Assembly (NCBI GenBank): GCA_964454025.1 | Contig: CAYVRP010000026.1 | Coordinates: 1-64,000 of the forward strand | Source of the DNA: JAFGBI01 sp964454025 | GTDB taxonomy: Bacteria; Myxococcota_A; Polyangia; Polyangiales; Polyangiaceae | Direction: 5' to 3' | DNA: 64,000 nt | In this document: piece after piece, positions 7,840 through 16,902 of the stretch | How the letters are laid out: the number at the start of each line of letters is the position of its first letter | Numbering within the stretch: position 1 is the stretch's first letter | Program-made: the position numbers and the translations under genes | Notes under the pieces: model-generated | The model's database searches: none | What the model was told of the DNA's origin: nothing | What the model saw: the letters and a program-made list of their open reading frames with translations, nothing else

Positions 7840-8232
7840 ATGGATTGGCCGCCACAGCCATCCCCTCGCGAGCCGAGCGCACCTGGCGCGAAGGTGCTCA
7901 CGACCGCCGACCTCTGGGCCAAGGCCGTCGATACGGCGCGAGCGGGCGTGCGGTCGAGCGTCGCCGGCATCACCTACGCGCAGGCGGCGGAGCGCGCGGT
8001 CGAGGTCGCTGGCACCGCCGATCTCGAGCAGATCGCGCTCTGGTGGATCCGCGAGAAGCTCGACGCGGGCATGTTCCTCGCCACCGATTGGTTCGGCGAG
8101 GCGTCTGACCTGCCCCTCGAGCTCGGGTCGGAGAACGCCGCGCGCGTCGTCGCCCGCGCGGTCGAGATCTGGCGCGACGTGGTCGTCGAGGCGACGAGGT
8201 ACGCCGAGGCGCACCCGGAGCCGGAGGACTGA
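7840..8232 (+). CDS. Hypothetical protein (130 aa), helix-rich
   Basis: ATG 7840 opens a 130-aa acidic, probably helical protein (AVEVAGTADLEQIALWWIRE, later EIWRDVVVEATRYAEAHPEP). It has no signal peptide, membrane segment or motif I recognise. It is divergent from the AbiEii-like gene (204-nt spacer) but does not look like an AbiEi antitoxin, which has an N-terminal winged helix. Codon use matches its neighbours. Confidence 0.6.
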   Translation: MDWPPQPSPREPSAPGAKVLTTADLWAKAVDTARAGVRSSVAGITYAQAAERAVEVAGTADLEQIALWWIREKLDAGMFLATDWFGEASDLPLELGSENAARVVARAVEIWRDVVVEATRYAEAHPEPED

Positions 8233-8396
8233 GTGCTGCGCCAGGCCTGCCGTTGCGCGTGGCGCTGCGTCGCGCGCTGTCGTGGGTGGGTTCGGCCGTC
8301 GGGGAGGACTCGCCGGCCGTTCGGTTGACCAGTGCCCGCGCACCGAACCAGGGCGCCTTGGGTCCCTGCGCGGTCGCCTGCTACCATCGCGCGCTG

Positions 8397-9326
8397 ATGG
8401 GCGAGCCACACGGCCACGAGGCGCCGACCGCCGCCCGTTGTGGCGTGATGCTCGCCGGGCGATACACGTTGACCCGACCGCTGCAGTCCGGGGGCATGGC
8501 AGTGGTCTGGGAGGCGCACGATGCGGCGACGGGCGAGGCCGTGGCGCTCAAGCTCGTCCACGCGTCGCTGGCGGGCACGGACGCCAACGCCCGGATGCTG
8601 CGCGAGGCCAGCGCCTTGCGTCGCATCCGGCACCGGGCGGCCGCGCGGGTGCTCGACTTCCAGCTCACGCCCGACGGCGTGGCGTTCCTCGTGCTCGAGC
8701 TGCTGCGCGGGCGGACGCTCCTCGACCTGCTCGACGAGCGCTGGCGGCTGCCGCCCGCGGAGGCGGTCGCCCTCCTCCTGCCCGTCGTGGGTGCGCTGGC
8801 GGCCGCGCACGCGAACGGCGTGGTTCACCGTGACGTGAAGCCGGCCAACGTCGTCCTGGCCGAGGCCGACGGAGGCCGGCTGGAGCCGAAGCTCATCGAC
8901 TTCGGGCTGGCGCTGTTCTCGGGCGGGAGCGATCGGATCACCCTCGATGGGGTGCTGGGCGGGACCCCGGCCTACGTCGCCCCGGAGCAGACGCAGGCGC
9001 GGGCGCCGGTGGATTTCCGTTCCGATCTCTGGTCGATCTCGGTCGTGCTCTATCACGCCGTGACGGGGCGGGTCCCGTTCGAGGGCGCGGGCTCCCTCAG
9101 CCTCTTGGATGCGATCCGGACGGAGCGGCCGACGCCGACGGTCGCGCTGGGAGCCGGGGACGCGGCGCTGTGGGTCTTGATCGAGCGCGGGCTCGCCAAG
9201 GATCCGCGCGACCGCTGGGGTTCAGCGGTGGAGCTCGGCCGGGCACTGGCGCGCTGGCTCCAGGCGCGAGGTGGTGAACAGGACGCCTATGGCGTCCCGT
9301 TGCGGGAGGAATGGGGTGAAGGTTGA
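8397..9326 (+). CDS. Hanks-type Ser/Thr protein kinase, cytosolic
   Basis: A bare kinase domain of 309 aa. The Gly-rich loop reads LQSGGMAVVWEAHD; Lys52 (VALKLV) is the ATP-binding lysine, the catalytic loop HRDVKPANV is at 144-152, DFG at 168-170 and APE at 195-197. All catalytic residues are present, so an active kinase is expected. There is no transmembrane segment or sensory domain, unlike the second kinase at 36631-38145. ATG 8397 places the domain close to the N-terminus; the frame is open upstream but low-complexity. Target unknown; the degenerate receiver next door is a possible partner by position only. Confidence 0.9.
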   Translation: MGEPHGHEAPTAARCGVMLAGRYTLTRPLQSGGMAVVWEAHDAATGEAVALKLVHASLAGTDANARMLREASALRRIRHRAAARVLDFQLTPDGVAFLVLELLRGRTLLDLLDERWRLPPAEAVALLLPVVGALAAAHANGVVHRDVKPANVVLAEADGGRLEPKLIDFGLALFSGGSDRITLDGVLGGTPAYVAPEQTQARAPVDFRSDLWSISVVLYHAVTGRVPFEGAGSLSLLDAIRTERPTPTVALGAGDAALWVLIERGLAKDPRDRWGSAVELGRALARWLQARGGEQDAYGVPLREEWGEG

Positions 9327-9453
9327 CCGAGGGCACGCGGGGACAGCTCGAACTGCTTCATCTTGCTGGTGGTGGCGAGATGACGGCGCTCGAGGAGCGA
9401 CGCTTGCCAGGAGTGGCAGATTGTGGTCAGGTTCCCTACCACATTCGGTCGCC

Positions 9454-9891
9454 ATGGTTCGCGCCCTCCCCTTCGGCTTGCTCTTGGTCCAGCGGGAACG
9501 CCAGCGCTCCCGTGCCGTCGCCCGCGCCCTGCGCGCCCAGGGGTTCGACGTCATCGCCGCCCCCTCGGTCGCGATGGCGGAGGTGCTCGACTGCACCTTC
9601 GACGCCGGGGTCATCGAGCTCGATCTCGAGGATGGGGACGGGCTCGAGCTGGCGCGGGCGCTCCTCGCGGCCGGTCGCATCGAGGAGGTCGTCTTCTTCA
9701 CCGGCAGCGTCACCATCGCGCGCGCGGAGGCGGCGCGCAGCCTCGGGGTCCTCATCGAGCATCGCGAGGGCGTCGAGGCGCTGCTCCCGGTGCTCCTGCA
9801 GCTCGTGCGCACCCGCGGCCCCCAGTCGAGCGGCAAGGTCCCCGTGCTCGACACGGTTCCGGACGACGCCTGGCGGTGGCGCGTGGGGTGA
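9454..9891 (+). CDS. Degenerate response-regulator receiver domain protein
   Basis: The 145-aa protein has the alternating strand/helix layout of a CheY-like receiver (FGLLLVQRERQRSRAV, then GVIELDLEDGDGLELARAL, then VVFFTGS). The key residues are changed: the N-terminal acidic pair is replaced by Gln-Arg (VQRE), the phosphoacceptor position is Glu55 rather than Asp, and the Lys-Pro of strand 5 is missing. It is therefore probably not phosphorylated, and may be locked in one state or work by protein contact. There is no output domain. It lies 127 nt after a Ser/Thr kinase gene on the same strand. Confidence 0.7.
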   Translation: MVRALPFGLLLVQRERQRSRAVARALRAQGFDVIAAPSVAMAEVLDCTFDAGVIELDLEDGDGLELARALLAAGRIEEVVFFTGSVTIARAEAARSLGVLIEHREGVEALLPVLLQLVRTRGPQSSGKVPVLDTVPDDAWRWRVG

Positions 9892-10019
9892 GACGGGGGC
9901 GCGGCGCGCCTTCGCGGCCGCGGCGAGCCCCGGCTGACCGGGCGGCGTGCGGACGCCTCGCGGGCGCGGGGGCGCTGCGCACGGAGCCGGGGGGGCAGGC
10001 GCGCTCGCTCCCGCGCGAG

Positions 10020-11582
10020 GTGGAGATCGAGCTCGGGCTCGACGAGCCGGACGAGCCGGCTCGGTGGCGCGAGCGAGTCGCCGCCTCGCTCGGGGTGGGC
10101 GTGGACGCCGTGCCCGACGTCTCGGTCACGCGCCGTTCGCTCGACGCGCGGCACGGGCGGGTGCGGTTCCGTCTCCGGGTCCGGGTGGGTCAGGACGCCT
10201 TGTCCAGCCCGCCGAGCGGTCCGGCGCCGCGGGAGGTGCAGGGGCCGCTGCGCGTGGTGATCGTCGGCGGCGGGCCCGCGGGGATCTTCGCCGCCTACGC
10301 GCTCGCCCGGAGGGGGATCGCCTGCTGTGTCGTCGAGCGGGGGAAGACGGTGCAACCTCGCCGGCACGACCTGAAGGCGCTGCAGCGCCACGGCCGCGTC
10401 GATCCCGACAGCAACTACTGCTTCGGCGAGGGCGGCGCGGGCGCCTACAGCGACGGAAAACTCTACACGCGATCGGTCAAGCGGGGCGACGTCCGTGACG
10501 TCCTCGAGATCCTGGTGGCGCACGGAGCGCCGGCCTCGATCCTCACCGACGCGCGGCCGCACGTCGGCTCGAACCGGCTCCCGCGCGTCGTCACGGCGCT
10601 GCGCGAGCACCTGGAGTCCGTCGGCGTCCGTTTCCGGTTCGGCGCGCGGGTGGCCGACCTCGTCGTCGACCACGGGGCGCGGCGGCGCGTCGCGGGCGTG
10701 ACGCTCGTCACCGGGGAACAGCTCGCCGCGGACTGGGTAGTGATCGCGACGGGGCACTCCGCGCGCGACGTCCACGGGATGCTGCTCCGCCAGGGCGTGC
10801 GGCTCGAGCCGAAGGGGTTCGCGGTGGGTGTGCGCATCGAGCACCCGCAGGCGCTGGTCGACCGGATCCAGTACGGCGCGGCGGCGGGGCACCCGCGCTT
10901 GCCCCCTGCGGCCTACGCCTGGGCGGCGCCGATCGAGGGACGCGGCGTCTTCTCGTTCTGCATGTGCCCGGGCGGCTTCGTGGTCCCCGCGTCCACGGAG
11001 CCGGACGGCCTCGTGGTCAACGGCATGAGCCTCTCGGGTCGCCGCTTCGGGCTGGCCAACGCGGGCATCGTCGTGGCGGTCGAGCCGGAGGACTGGTGGC
11101 GGGCCGGGTTCGAGGGTGCGCTCGGCGGGGTCGCCCTGCAGCGATCGCTGGAGCGCGCGGCGTTCCTCGCGGGGGGCGGCGCCCTGCGCGCGCCGGGCAC
11201 CCGTGTCACCGACTTCCTGGCTCGCCGCGCCTCGAGCGCGTTGCCCGAGACGAGCTACATCCCTGGCCTGCGCCCCGCCGACGTGGGCGACGTGCTCGAC
11301 TCGACCGCGCTCGGCCTCGCCGGGCGGCTCCGCGCGGGGCTCCGAGAGCTCGGCGCCCGCATGCGCGGGCTGCTGGGAGAGGAGACGATCCTGATCGGGG
11401 TCGAGACCCGCACGAGCTCCCCCGTCCGCGTCCCGCGCGACCCGGTCACGCTGGAGTCACCCGACCTCGCCGGGCTCGTCCCCGTGGGCGAGGGCGCCGG
11501 CCACGCGGGGGGGATCGTGAGCGCCGCCATCGATGGGCTGCGCGCCGGCGAGGCGATCGCGCGCGCGCTCGGCGCCGGGTAG
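10020..11582 (+). CDS. FAD-dependent oxidoreductase (COG2509-like)
   Basis: A 520-aa flavoprotein. A small N-terminal domain (about residues 1-75) precedes the dinucleotide-binding motif VVIVGGGPAGIFAAYALARR (79-98). Farther on are NYCFGEGGAGAYSDGKLYTR, a GSNRLP segment, VVIATGHSARDV and the C-terminal FAD motif GLVPVGEGAGHAGGIVSAA. This order is typical of the uncharacterised FAD-dependent dehydrogenases of COG2509; the substrate is unknown. GTG 10020 fits the usual family start; a GTG at 9888, overlapping the receiver stop (GTGA), is possible but would add an Arg-rich, low-complexity stretch. Confidence 0.85.
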   Translation: MEIELGLDEPDEPARWRERVAASLGVGVDAVPDVSVTRRSLDARHGRVRFRLRVRVGQDALSSPPSGPAPREVQGPLRVVIVGGGPAGIFAAYALARRGIACCVVERGKTVQPRRHDLKALQRHGRVDPDSNYCFGEGGAGAYSDGKLYTRSVKRGDVRDVLEILVAHGAPASILTDARPHVGSNRLPRVVTALREHLESVGVRFRFGARVADLVVDHGARRRVAGVTLVTGEQLAADWVVIATGHSARDVHGMLLRQGVRLEPKGFAVGVRIEHPQALVDRIQYGAAAGHPRLPPAAYAWAAPIEGRGVFSFCMCPGGFVVPASTEPDGLVVNGMSLSGRRFGLANAGIVVAVEPEDWWRAGFEGALGGVALQRSLERAAFLAGGGALRAPGTRVTDFLARRASSALPETSYIPGLRPADVGDVLDSTALGLAGRLRAGLRELGARMRGLLGEETILIGVETRTSSPVRVPRDPVTLESPDLAGLVPVGEGAGHAGGIVSAAIDGLRAGEAIARALGAG

Positions 11583-11600
11583 CCGGCGCCGCCGCGCCGG
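11583..11600. terminator. GC hairpin between convergent genes
   Basis: CCGGCG (11583-11588) and CGCCGG (11595-11600) form a perfect 6-bp stem with a 6-nt loop, starting at the stop of the FAD oxidoreductase and 20 nt before the stop of the converging phosphoesterase gene. There is no T-run. Candidate terminator only. Confidence 0.35.
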
Positions 11601-11619
11601 ATCCGGGGGCAGGTCGCGC

Positions 11620-12861
11620 CTAGCGCGCCGCGCCCGTTGCCGGCACGAGCAGGCGGAGGAGCGTGATCTCCGCGCGGGTGCCGAGCCGGAGCGGGGGGCC
11701 CCAGAAGCCCGTGCCCGGGCTCACATGGAGCCGCGTGCCGCCGGATTCCCCCGCCTCGTCGGGCCGCAGGCGGGCGCGTTGGCCGTTCGGACCGAAGCGG
11801 AACAGGCCGCGGACGGCGGGCTGCTGGAGGCGTACGAACGCCGGCCACGGCCAGATCTGGCCCCCGTGCGTGTGACCGGAGAGGACCAGTCCCACGTCGT
11901 GTTGCAGCGCCTCCCGGACCGTGCGCGGCTGGTGCGCGAGCAGCACCACCTCGCGGGAGGGGTCGCGCCCCGCCAGTGCCGCCGCCAGGTCCGAGCGGTG
12001 ACCGTCCCCGGGGTGGTGCATGGCTTCCCGGTCATAGACGCCGGCCAGGTCGAAGGTGACGTCGCCCCTGCCGAGCGCCACGCGCTCGTTGCGGAGCACG
12101 CGCAGGCCCAGGCTCTCGAGCTCCCGGCACCAGGCCTCGGCGCCGGCGTAGTACTCGTGGTTGCCGGTGACGAAGAAGACGCCGTGGCGGGCCTCCAGCC
12201 TCCGGAGCGGGTCGACGATGGGGCGCAACGAAGCGACGGGGCCGTCGACGAGGTCGCCGGTGATCACGACGGCGTCGGCGTTCAGCGCGTTCACCTGGGC
12301 CACCACGCGCTCGACGAACTCCCGCCGCAGCGTCGGTCCGAGGTGCAGGTCCGAGAGTTGCACCAGGGTGAACCCGGAGAGGGGCGCTGGCAGCCGCGCC
12401 AGGGTGACGTTCACCTCGCGGACCGCGACCGGCGCCAGGGCGTTCCGCATCGCGATCGGGACCGCGCCGCCCACCACCGCCAGCAGGGTCACGGCGACGA
12501 TTCGAGCGGCGAGCTGGCGCCGCTCCGGATCGAAGGTGGAGCCCATGAGCCGCACCCCCGCGCGGACGCCGAGCAAGATCAGGTCCGCCAGCAGCAGCCC
12601 CACGACCAGCCAGAGCAGGACGCCGAACCACACGTGGAGGGCGAGCAGCAGCCCTCGCCCGCGGTCCGGAGGGAGGACCCGACCCAACCAGAAGGAGGCG
12701 GGGACGGTGATCGCGAGCGCCACGAGCCCCGCCGTCGCCGCCCGGGTGGCGGCCGTTCCGAGCCCGGGGTCCCGAACCAGGCGCGCCCAGATGAGCAAAT
12801 GGCACCCGGTGAGGACCGCGAGCGCCACCGCGAGGAAGAGGGCGAACGTCACGGCGCGCAT
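11620..12861 (-). CDS. Membrane-anchored metallophosphoesterase (YkuE/YaeI-like)
   Basis: The 413-aa protein has four predicted transmembrane helices in its first 135 residues, then a calcineurin-like phosphoesterase domain with all metal motifs: VQLSDLHLG (SDLH 170-173), GDLVDG (202-207), GNHEYY (233-238), LLAHQP and SGHTHGGQ. This architecture matches the YkuE/YaeI group, some of which cleave UDP-diacylglucosamine or lipid pyrophosphates. Substrate here is inferred only. ATG 12861 sits at the start of helix 1. It is divergent from aceE (179-nt spacer). Confidence 0.88.
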   Translation of the reverse strand: MRAVTFALFLAVALAVLTGCHLLIWARLVRDPGLGTAATRAATAGLVALAITVPASFWLGRVLPPDRGRGLLLALHVWFGVLLWLVVGLLLADLILLGVRAGVRLMGSTFDPERRQLAARIVAVTLLAVVGGAVPIAMRNALAPVAVREVNVTLARLPAPLSGFTLVQLSDLHLGPTLRREFVERVVAQVNALNADAVVITGDLVDGPVASLRPIVDPLRRLEARHGVFFVTGNHEYYAGAEAWCRELESLGLRVLRNERVALGRGDVTFDLAGVYDREAMHHPGDGHRSDLAAALAGRDPSREVVLLAHQPRTVREALQHDVGLVLSGHTHGGQIWPWPAFVRLQQPAVRGLFRFGPNGQRARLRPDEAGESGGTRLHVSPGTGFWGPPLRLGTRAEITLLRLLVPATGAAR

Positions 12862-12987
12862 GGGGCATCGGGCCGGATAGGCGGTCCTCCTGGGATCGTC
12901 AAGCGCCGCCAGGCCCGCGGCCCCCCGTCGTCTCGCCCGCGCTGGAGGCCACGGGCGGGACGGGTCGAGGTCTGGCGGCGTGAACGC

Positions 12988-13016
12988 TTGCTGACGGGGC
13001 CAGTCGCGCCTACGAA
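12988..13016 (+). promoter_or_regulatory. Possible sigma-70 promoter of aceE
   Basis: TTGCTG (12988-12993), a 17-nt spacer and TACGAA (13011-13016) lie 24 nt before the aceE start, with a GGAGG ribosome site in between. Each hexamer matches the consensus at only three positions. Confidence 0.3.
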
Positions 13017-13040
13017 GTCCCTCACCCTGGAGGCCGCAGC

Positions 13041-15713
13041 GTGCTCGAGAACCGACCGGACCTGGACGACCCCGATCCCGAGGAGACGCGGGAGTGGATC
13101 GAGTCGCTGGACGCCGTCCTCGCACGCCGGGGGCCGTCCCGTGCCACCCAGCTCCTGCGCGCGGTGATGGCCCGCGCCTGGGCGCGGGGGGTCGTCCCCG
13201 TGCTCCCCCTCAACACGCCCTACGTGAACACGATCCCCGTGGAGCAGGAGCCGGCGTTTCCCGGCGACGAGGCGATGGAGAAGCGGATCCGCCGGATCAT
13301 CCGCTGGAACGCCGTCGTCATGGTCCATGGCGCGAACGTCCGCCACAGCGGCATCGGCGGGCACCTGTCCACCTACGCCTCGAGCGCGAGCCTCTACGAG
13401 GTCGGCTTCAACCACTTCTTCCGCGGGGACGACGACGGGCAGGGGGACCAGATCTTCTTCCAGGGGCACGCGGCCCCGGGGGTGTACTCGCGCGCCTTCC
13501 TCGAAGGTCGGTTGACCGTCGACCAGATCGAGCATTTTCGCCGCGAGACCCGGCGCGGGGCCGGGCTGCCGAGCTACCCCCACCCGCGGCTCCTGCCCGA
13601 CTTCTGGCAGTTCCCCACGGTGAGCATGGGGCTCGGCCCCATCGGGGCCATCTACCAGGCGCGGTTCAACCGCTACCTCGAGGCGCGCGGCCTCAAGGAC
13701 ACCCGGCGCCAGCGGGTCTGGTGCTTCATGGGCGACGGCGAGGCGGACGAGCCGGAGTCGCTCGGCGCGCTGCACCTGGCCGCGCGGGAGCGCCTCGACA
13801 ACCTCGTCTTCGTCGTGAACTGCAACCTGCAGCGCCTGGACGGTCCGGTCCGTGGCAACGGCAAGGTGATCCAGGAGCTCGAGGCCGTGTTTCGCGGCTC
13901 GGGCTGGAACGTGATCAAGGTGATCTGGGGGCCGGAGTGGGACCCGCTCCTGGCGCGCGATAGCGAGGGCTTGCTCCGCCAGCGGATGCTGGAGGTGGTG
14001 GACGGCCAGTGGCAGAAGTACGCGACCGAGTCGGGCGCCTACACCCGCCAGCACTTCTTCGGCGCCGACCCGCGGCTCGCCGCCCTGGTCGAGCACCTCG
14101 ACGATCGGGAGCTCTCGCGGCTCCGGCGCGGCGGGCACAGCTACCGGAAGATCTACGCGGCGTACCGTCGCGCGCTGGAGCACACCGGGCAGCCGACGGC
14201 GATCCTGGCCCACACGGTCAAGGGGTGGACGCTCGGGGAGGGCTTCGAGGGCAGCAACGTCACCCACCAGAAGAAGAAGATGGGGCGCGACGAGCTCCGC
14301 GCGTTTCGCGATCTGCTCGAGCTCCCCGTACCCGACGAGCACCTCGACGAGGCGCCGCTCTACCACCCCGGGCGGCACAGCCCCGAGGTCGAGTACCTGC
14401 TCGAGCGGCGCCGCGCGCTCGGCGGCTTCGTGCCCCGCCGCTCCTGCACCGCGGTGGTCCCGGTAGAGCTCCCTCCGCCGGGCCTCTACGACGAGTTCTT
14501 GGCCGGCTCGGGCGAGACGGAGGCCTCGACCACCATGGTGTTCGCGCGCCTCCTGACCAAGCTCCTCCGCGATCCGAAGCTCGGCCGGCGGGTGGTGCCC
14601 ATCATCCCCGACGAGGCGCGCACGTTCGGGCTCGACGCGCTCTTCAGCCAGGTCGGCATCTACTCGTCGCTCGGCCAGGTCTACGAGCCCGTCGACAAGG
14701 GCAAGCTCCTCTACTACCGGGAGAGCAAGAACGGACAGGTCCTCGAGGAGGGCATCACCGAGGCGGGCAGCGTGGCGTCGTTCATCGCCGCGGCGACCTC
14801 GTACTCTACCCACGGCCAGCCGCTGATCCCGTTCTATGTCTTCTACTCCATGTTCGGGTTCCAGCGGACCGGGGACCAGCTCTGGCTCGCCGGGGACCAG
14901 ATGGCGCGCGGGTTCGTCGTCGGCGCCACCGCCGGTCGCACCACCCTGCACGGCGAGGGGCTGCAGCACGACGACGGCCACAGCCACGTTCTCGCGGCCA
15001 CCGTCCCCCACGTCCAGGCCTACGACCTCGCCTACGCCTACGAGCTCGCGGTGGTGATCGAGGACGGGCTCCGGCGCATGCTCGAGGCCGGGGAGAACGT
15101 CTACTACTACCTGACCATCCAGAACGAGAGCTACCCCATGCCGCCCATGCCGGCGGGGGCGCGGCCGGGGATCCTGCGCGGCCTGTACCGGTTCAGCGCG
15201 GCGCCCGAGCGGCTCGCCCACCACGTCCAGCTCCTCGGGTCGGGATCCATCCTGAACGAGGTGCGGCGGGCGGAGCGCATCCTCGCCGAGCGCTTCGGCG
15301 TCTCCGCGGACGTGTGGGGCGTGACCAGCTACAAGCTGCTCCGCGAGGACGCGCTGGCCGCCGAGCGGGAGAACCGGCTGTCACCGCTGGCGCCCCCGCG
15401 GGTCCCGCACGTCGTCGCGGCGCTCTCGGGCGTGGAGGGCCCGTTCATCGCTGCGAGCGACTTCATGAAGCTCCTGCCGGACTCCATCGCGCGCTGGATC
15501 CCCGGCCGCTTCATCCCGCTCGGTACGGACGGGTTTGGCCTGAGCGACACCCGCGAGGCGCTGCGGCGGCACTTCGAGGTCGACGCGGAGCATGTCGCGC
15601 TCGCCGCGCTGTCCGGGCTGGCGCAGGAGGGTCAGATCCCGCCCGCGACCGTGGCCGCCGCGATCCGTGAGCTCGGCATCGACCCCGGCAAGATCGATCC
15701 CATGCGCGTGTGA
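13041..15713 (+). CDS. aceE: Pyruvate dehydrogenase E1, homodimeric type
   Basis: At 890 aa this matches the length of homodimeric E1 (E. coli AceE 887). It decarboxylates pyruvate and passes the acetyl group to lipoyl-E2. The thiamine-diphosphate motif is CFMGDGEADEPESLGAL, followed after about 27 residues by VNCNLQRLDGP. N-terminal TPYVNTIP, GGHLSTYASSA and central KGWTLGEGFEG are family hallmarks. GTG 13041 has a GGAGG site 8 nt upstream. No aceF or lpd accompanies it. A second, heterotetrameric E1 is encoded at 31637-33767, so the organism has both E1 types. mutY follows after 16 nt. Confidence 0.96.
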   Translation: MLENRPDLDDPDPEETREWIESLDAVLARRGPSRATQLLRAVMARAWARGVVPVLPLNTPYVNTIPVEQEPAFPGDEAMEKRIRRIIRWNAVVMVHGANVRHSGIGGHLSTYASSASLYEVGFNHFFRGDDDGQGDQIFFQGHAAPGVYSRAFLEGRLTVDQIEHFRRETRRGAGLPSYPHPRLLPDFWQFPTVSMGLGPIGAIYQARFNRYLEARGLKDTRRQRVWCFMGDGEADEPESLGALHLAARERLDNLVFVVNCNLQRLDGPVRGNGKVIQELEAVFRGSGWNVIKVIWGPEWDPLLARDSEGLLRQRMLEVVDGQWQKYATESGAYTRQHFFGADPRLAALVEHLDDRELSRLRRGGHSYRKIYAAYRRALEHTGQPTAILAHTVKGWTLGEGFEGSNVTHQKKKMGRDELRAFRDLLELPVPDEHLDEAPLYHPGRHSPEVEYLLERRRALGGFVPRRSCTAVVPVELPPPGLYDEFLAGSGETEASTTMVFARLLTKLLRDPKLGRRVVPIIPDEARTFGLDALFSQVGIYSSLGQVYEPVDKGKLLYYRESKNGQVLEEGITEAGSVASFIAAATSYSTHGQPLIPFYVFYSMFGFQRTGDQLWLAGDQMARGFVVGATAGRTTLHGEGLQHDDGHSHVLAATVPHVQAYDLAYAYELAVVIEDGLRRMLEAGENVYYYLTIQNESYPMPPMPAGARPGILRGLYRFSAAPERLAHHVQLLGSGSILNEVRRAERILAERFGVSADVWGVTSYKLLREDALAAERENRLSPLAPPRVPHVVAALSGVEGPFIAASDFMKLLPDSIARWIPGRFIPLGTDGFGLSDTREALRRHFEVDAEHVALAALSGLAQEGQIPPATVAAAIRELGIDPGKIDPMRV

Positions 15714-15729
15714 CGGCGCAGGACCCGGG

Positions 15730-16863
15730 ATGTCGCGTTCACCCGGCGGGCGGCGAGGCTCGGTGGCGTCGGCGGTGGCGGCGCTCACGGCCTGGTATCG
15801 CGCCGAGGGGCGAGAGCTCCCCTGGCGCAGCGATCCCACCCCCTACCGGGTCTGGGTGAGCGAGGTGATGCTGCAACAGACCCAGGTCACGACCGTGGTG
15901 CCGTACTTCGACCGCTGGATGCGGCGGTTCCCGGACCTCCGCGCCCTCGCCGCGGCGACGGAGGGGGACGTCCTCGCCGCCTGGCAGGGGCTCGGCTACT
16001 ACGGGCGGGCGCGCGCGCTGCACGCGACCGCGCGTCACCTGGTGGCGGAGCGAGGCGGGGCCATGCCCGCGACGGCGCCGGCGCTCCGCGGGCTCCCCGG
16101 CGTGGGGCGCTACACGGCGGGGGCCATCGCGTCCATCGCCTTCGGTGAGCGCGAGCCCGTGGTCGATGGCAACGTCGCGCGCGTGCTCGCGCGCTGGCAC
16201 CGCCTGCGCGGGGATCCGCGCCGCGAGCCGCTCCGCGGTCGGTTGTGGAGCCTGGCGGCGGAGCTTGTCGAACACGACCACCCCGGGGACGTCAACCAGG
16301 CGCTGATGGAGCTCGGCGCGGTGGTGTGCACGCCGCGGGCGCCCCGGTGCGGCGACTGCCCGCTCGCGACCCGCTGCGAGGCCCACGCGGCCGGCGTCGC
16401 GGAGCGGTACCCGGAGCGCGCGCCGGCGCCGGCGCCGCGACGGGTCGTCATGGCGGCCTCCGTGGTGTCTCGCGCGGGGCGCTTGCTCGTCGTGCGCGCC
16501 CCCACCCGCGCCCGGTGGTGGGCGGGGCTGTGGCATTTCCCGTTCGCGGAGGTCGAGGGCGCGGAGGCGCCCGCGGCGGCGGCCGCGCGCGCGGCGGTGG
16601 GGGAGCTCGGGCGCCGGGTGCCCGAGGGGTTGCCGTTGCTGCGGCTCCGCCACGTCGTCACCCGGCACCGGGTCACGCTCCACGTGCTCGGGTTCCGCCT
16701 CGCTCCGGGTGCCTCCGGCGGCGTCCGACGGCGAGGGCGAGCGTGGCGACGCCCCGCCGAGCTCATGGAGCTTGCCATGCCCGCGCCGCACCGGGAGGTC
16801 GTGCTCGAACTCGCGCGGCGAGCCGGCGCGCTCGGGCCGATGGACGCGGCGCGGCGACGTTGA
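15730..16863 (+). CDS. mutY: A/G-specific adenine DNA glycosylase
   Basis: MutY removes adenine paired with 8-oxoguanine. The 377-aa protein contains the catalytic Glu45 (VSEVMLQQTQV), the helix-hairpin-helix LRGLPGVGRYTAGAIA (119-134), catalytic Asp146 (VVDGNVARV) and the [4Fe-4S] ligands Cys200, 207, 210 and 216 (C-x6-C-x2-C-x5-C). A C-terminal NUDIX-like 8-oxoG recognition domain starts near residue 245 (VVMAASVVSRAGRLLVV; WWAGLWHFP). ATG 15730 is 16 nt after aceE, so the two are probably co-transcribed. The glycosylase Tyr (GRYTAG) replaces the Ser more usual in MutY. Confidence 0.95.
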   Translation: MSRSPGGRRGSVASAVAALTAWYRAEGRELPWRSDPTPYRVWVSEVMLQQTQVTTVVPYFDRWMRRFPDLRALAAATEGDVLAAWQGLGYYGRARALHATARHLVAERGGAMPATAPALRGLPGVGRYTAGAIASIAFGEREPVVDGNVARVLARWHRLRGDPRREPLRGRLWSLAAELVEHDHPGDVNQALMELGAVVCTPRAPRCGDCPLATRCEAHAAGVAERYPERAPAPAPRRVVMAASVVSRAGRLLVVRAPTRARWWAGLWHFPFAEVEGAEAPAAAAARAAVGELGRRVPEGLPLLRLRHVVTRHRVTLHVLGFRLAPGASGGVRRRGRAWRRPAELMELAMPAPHREVVLELARRAGALGPMDAARRR

Positions 16864-16902
16864 CGAAGCCTTCCGGTCGGGTCGTCCTGGCCCGGTGCGC
16901 AA

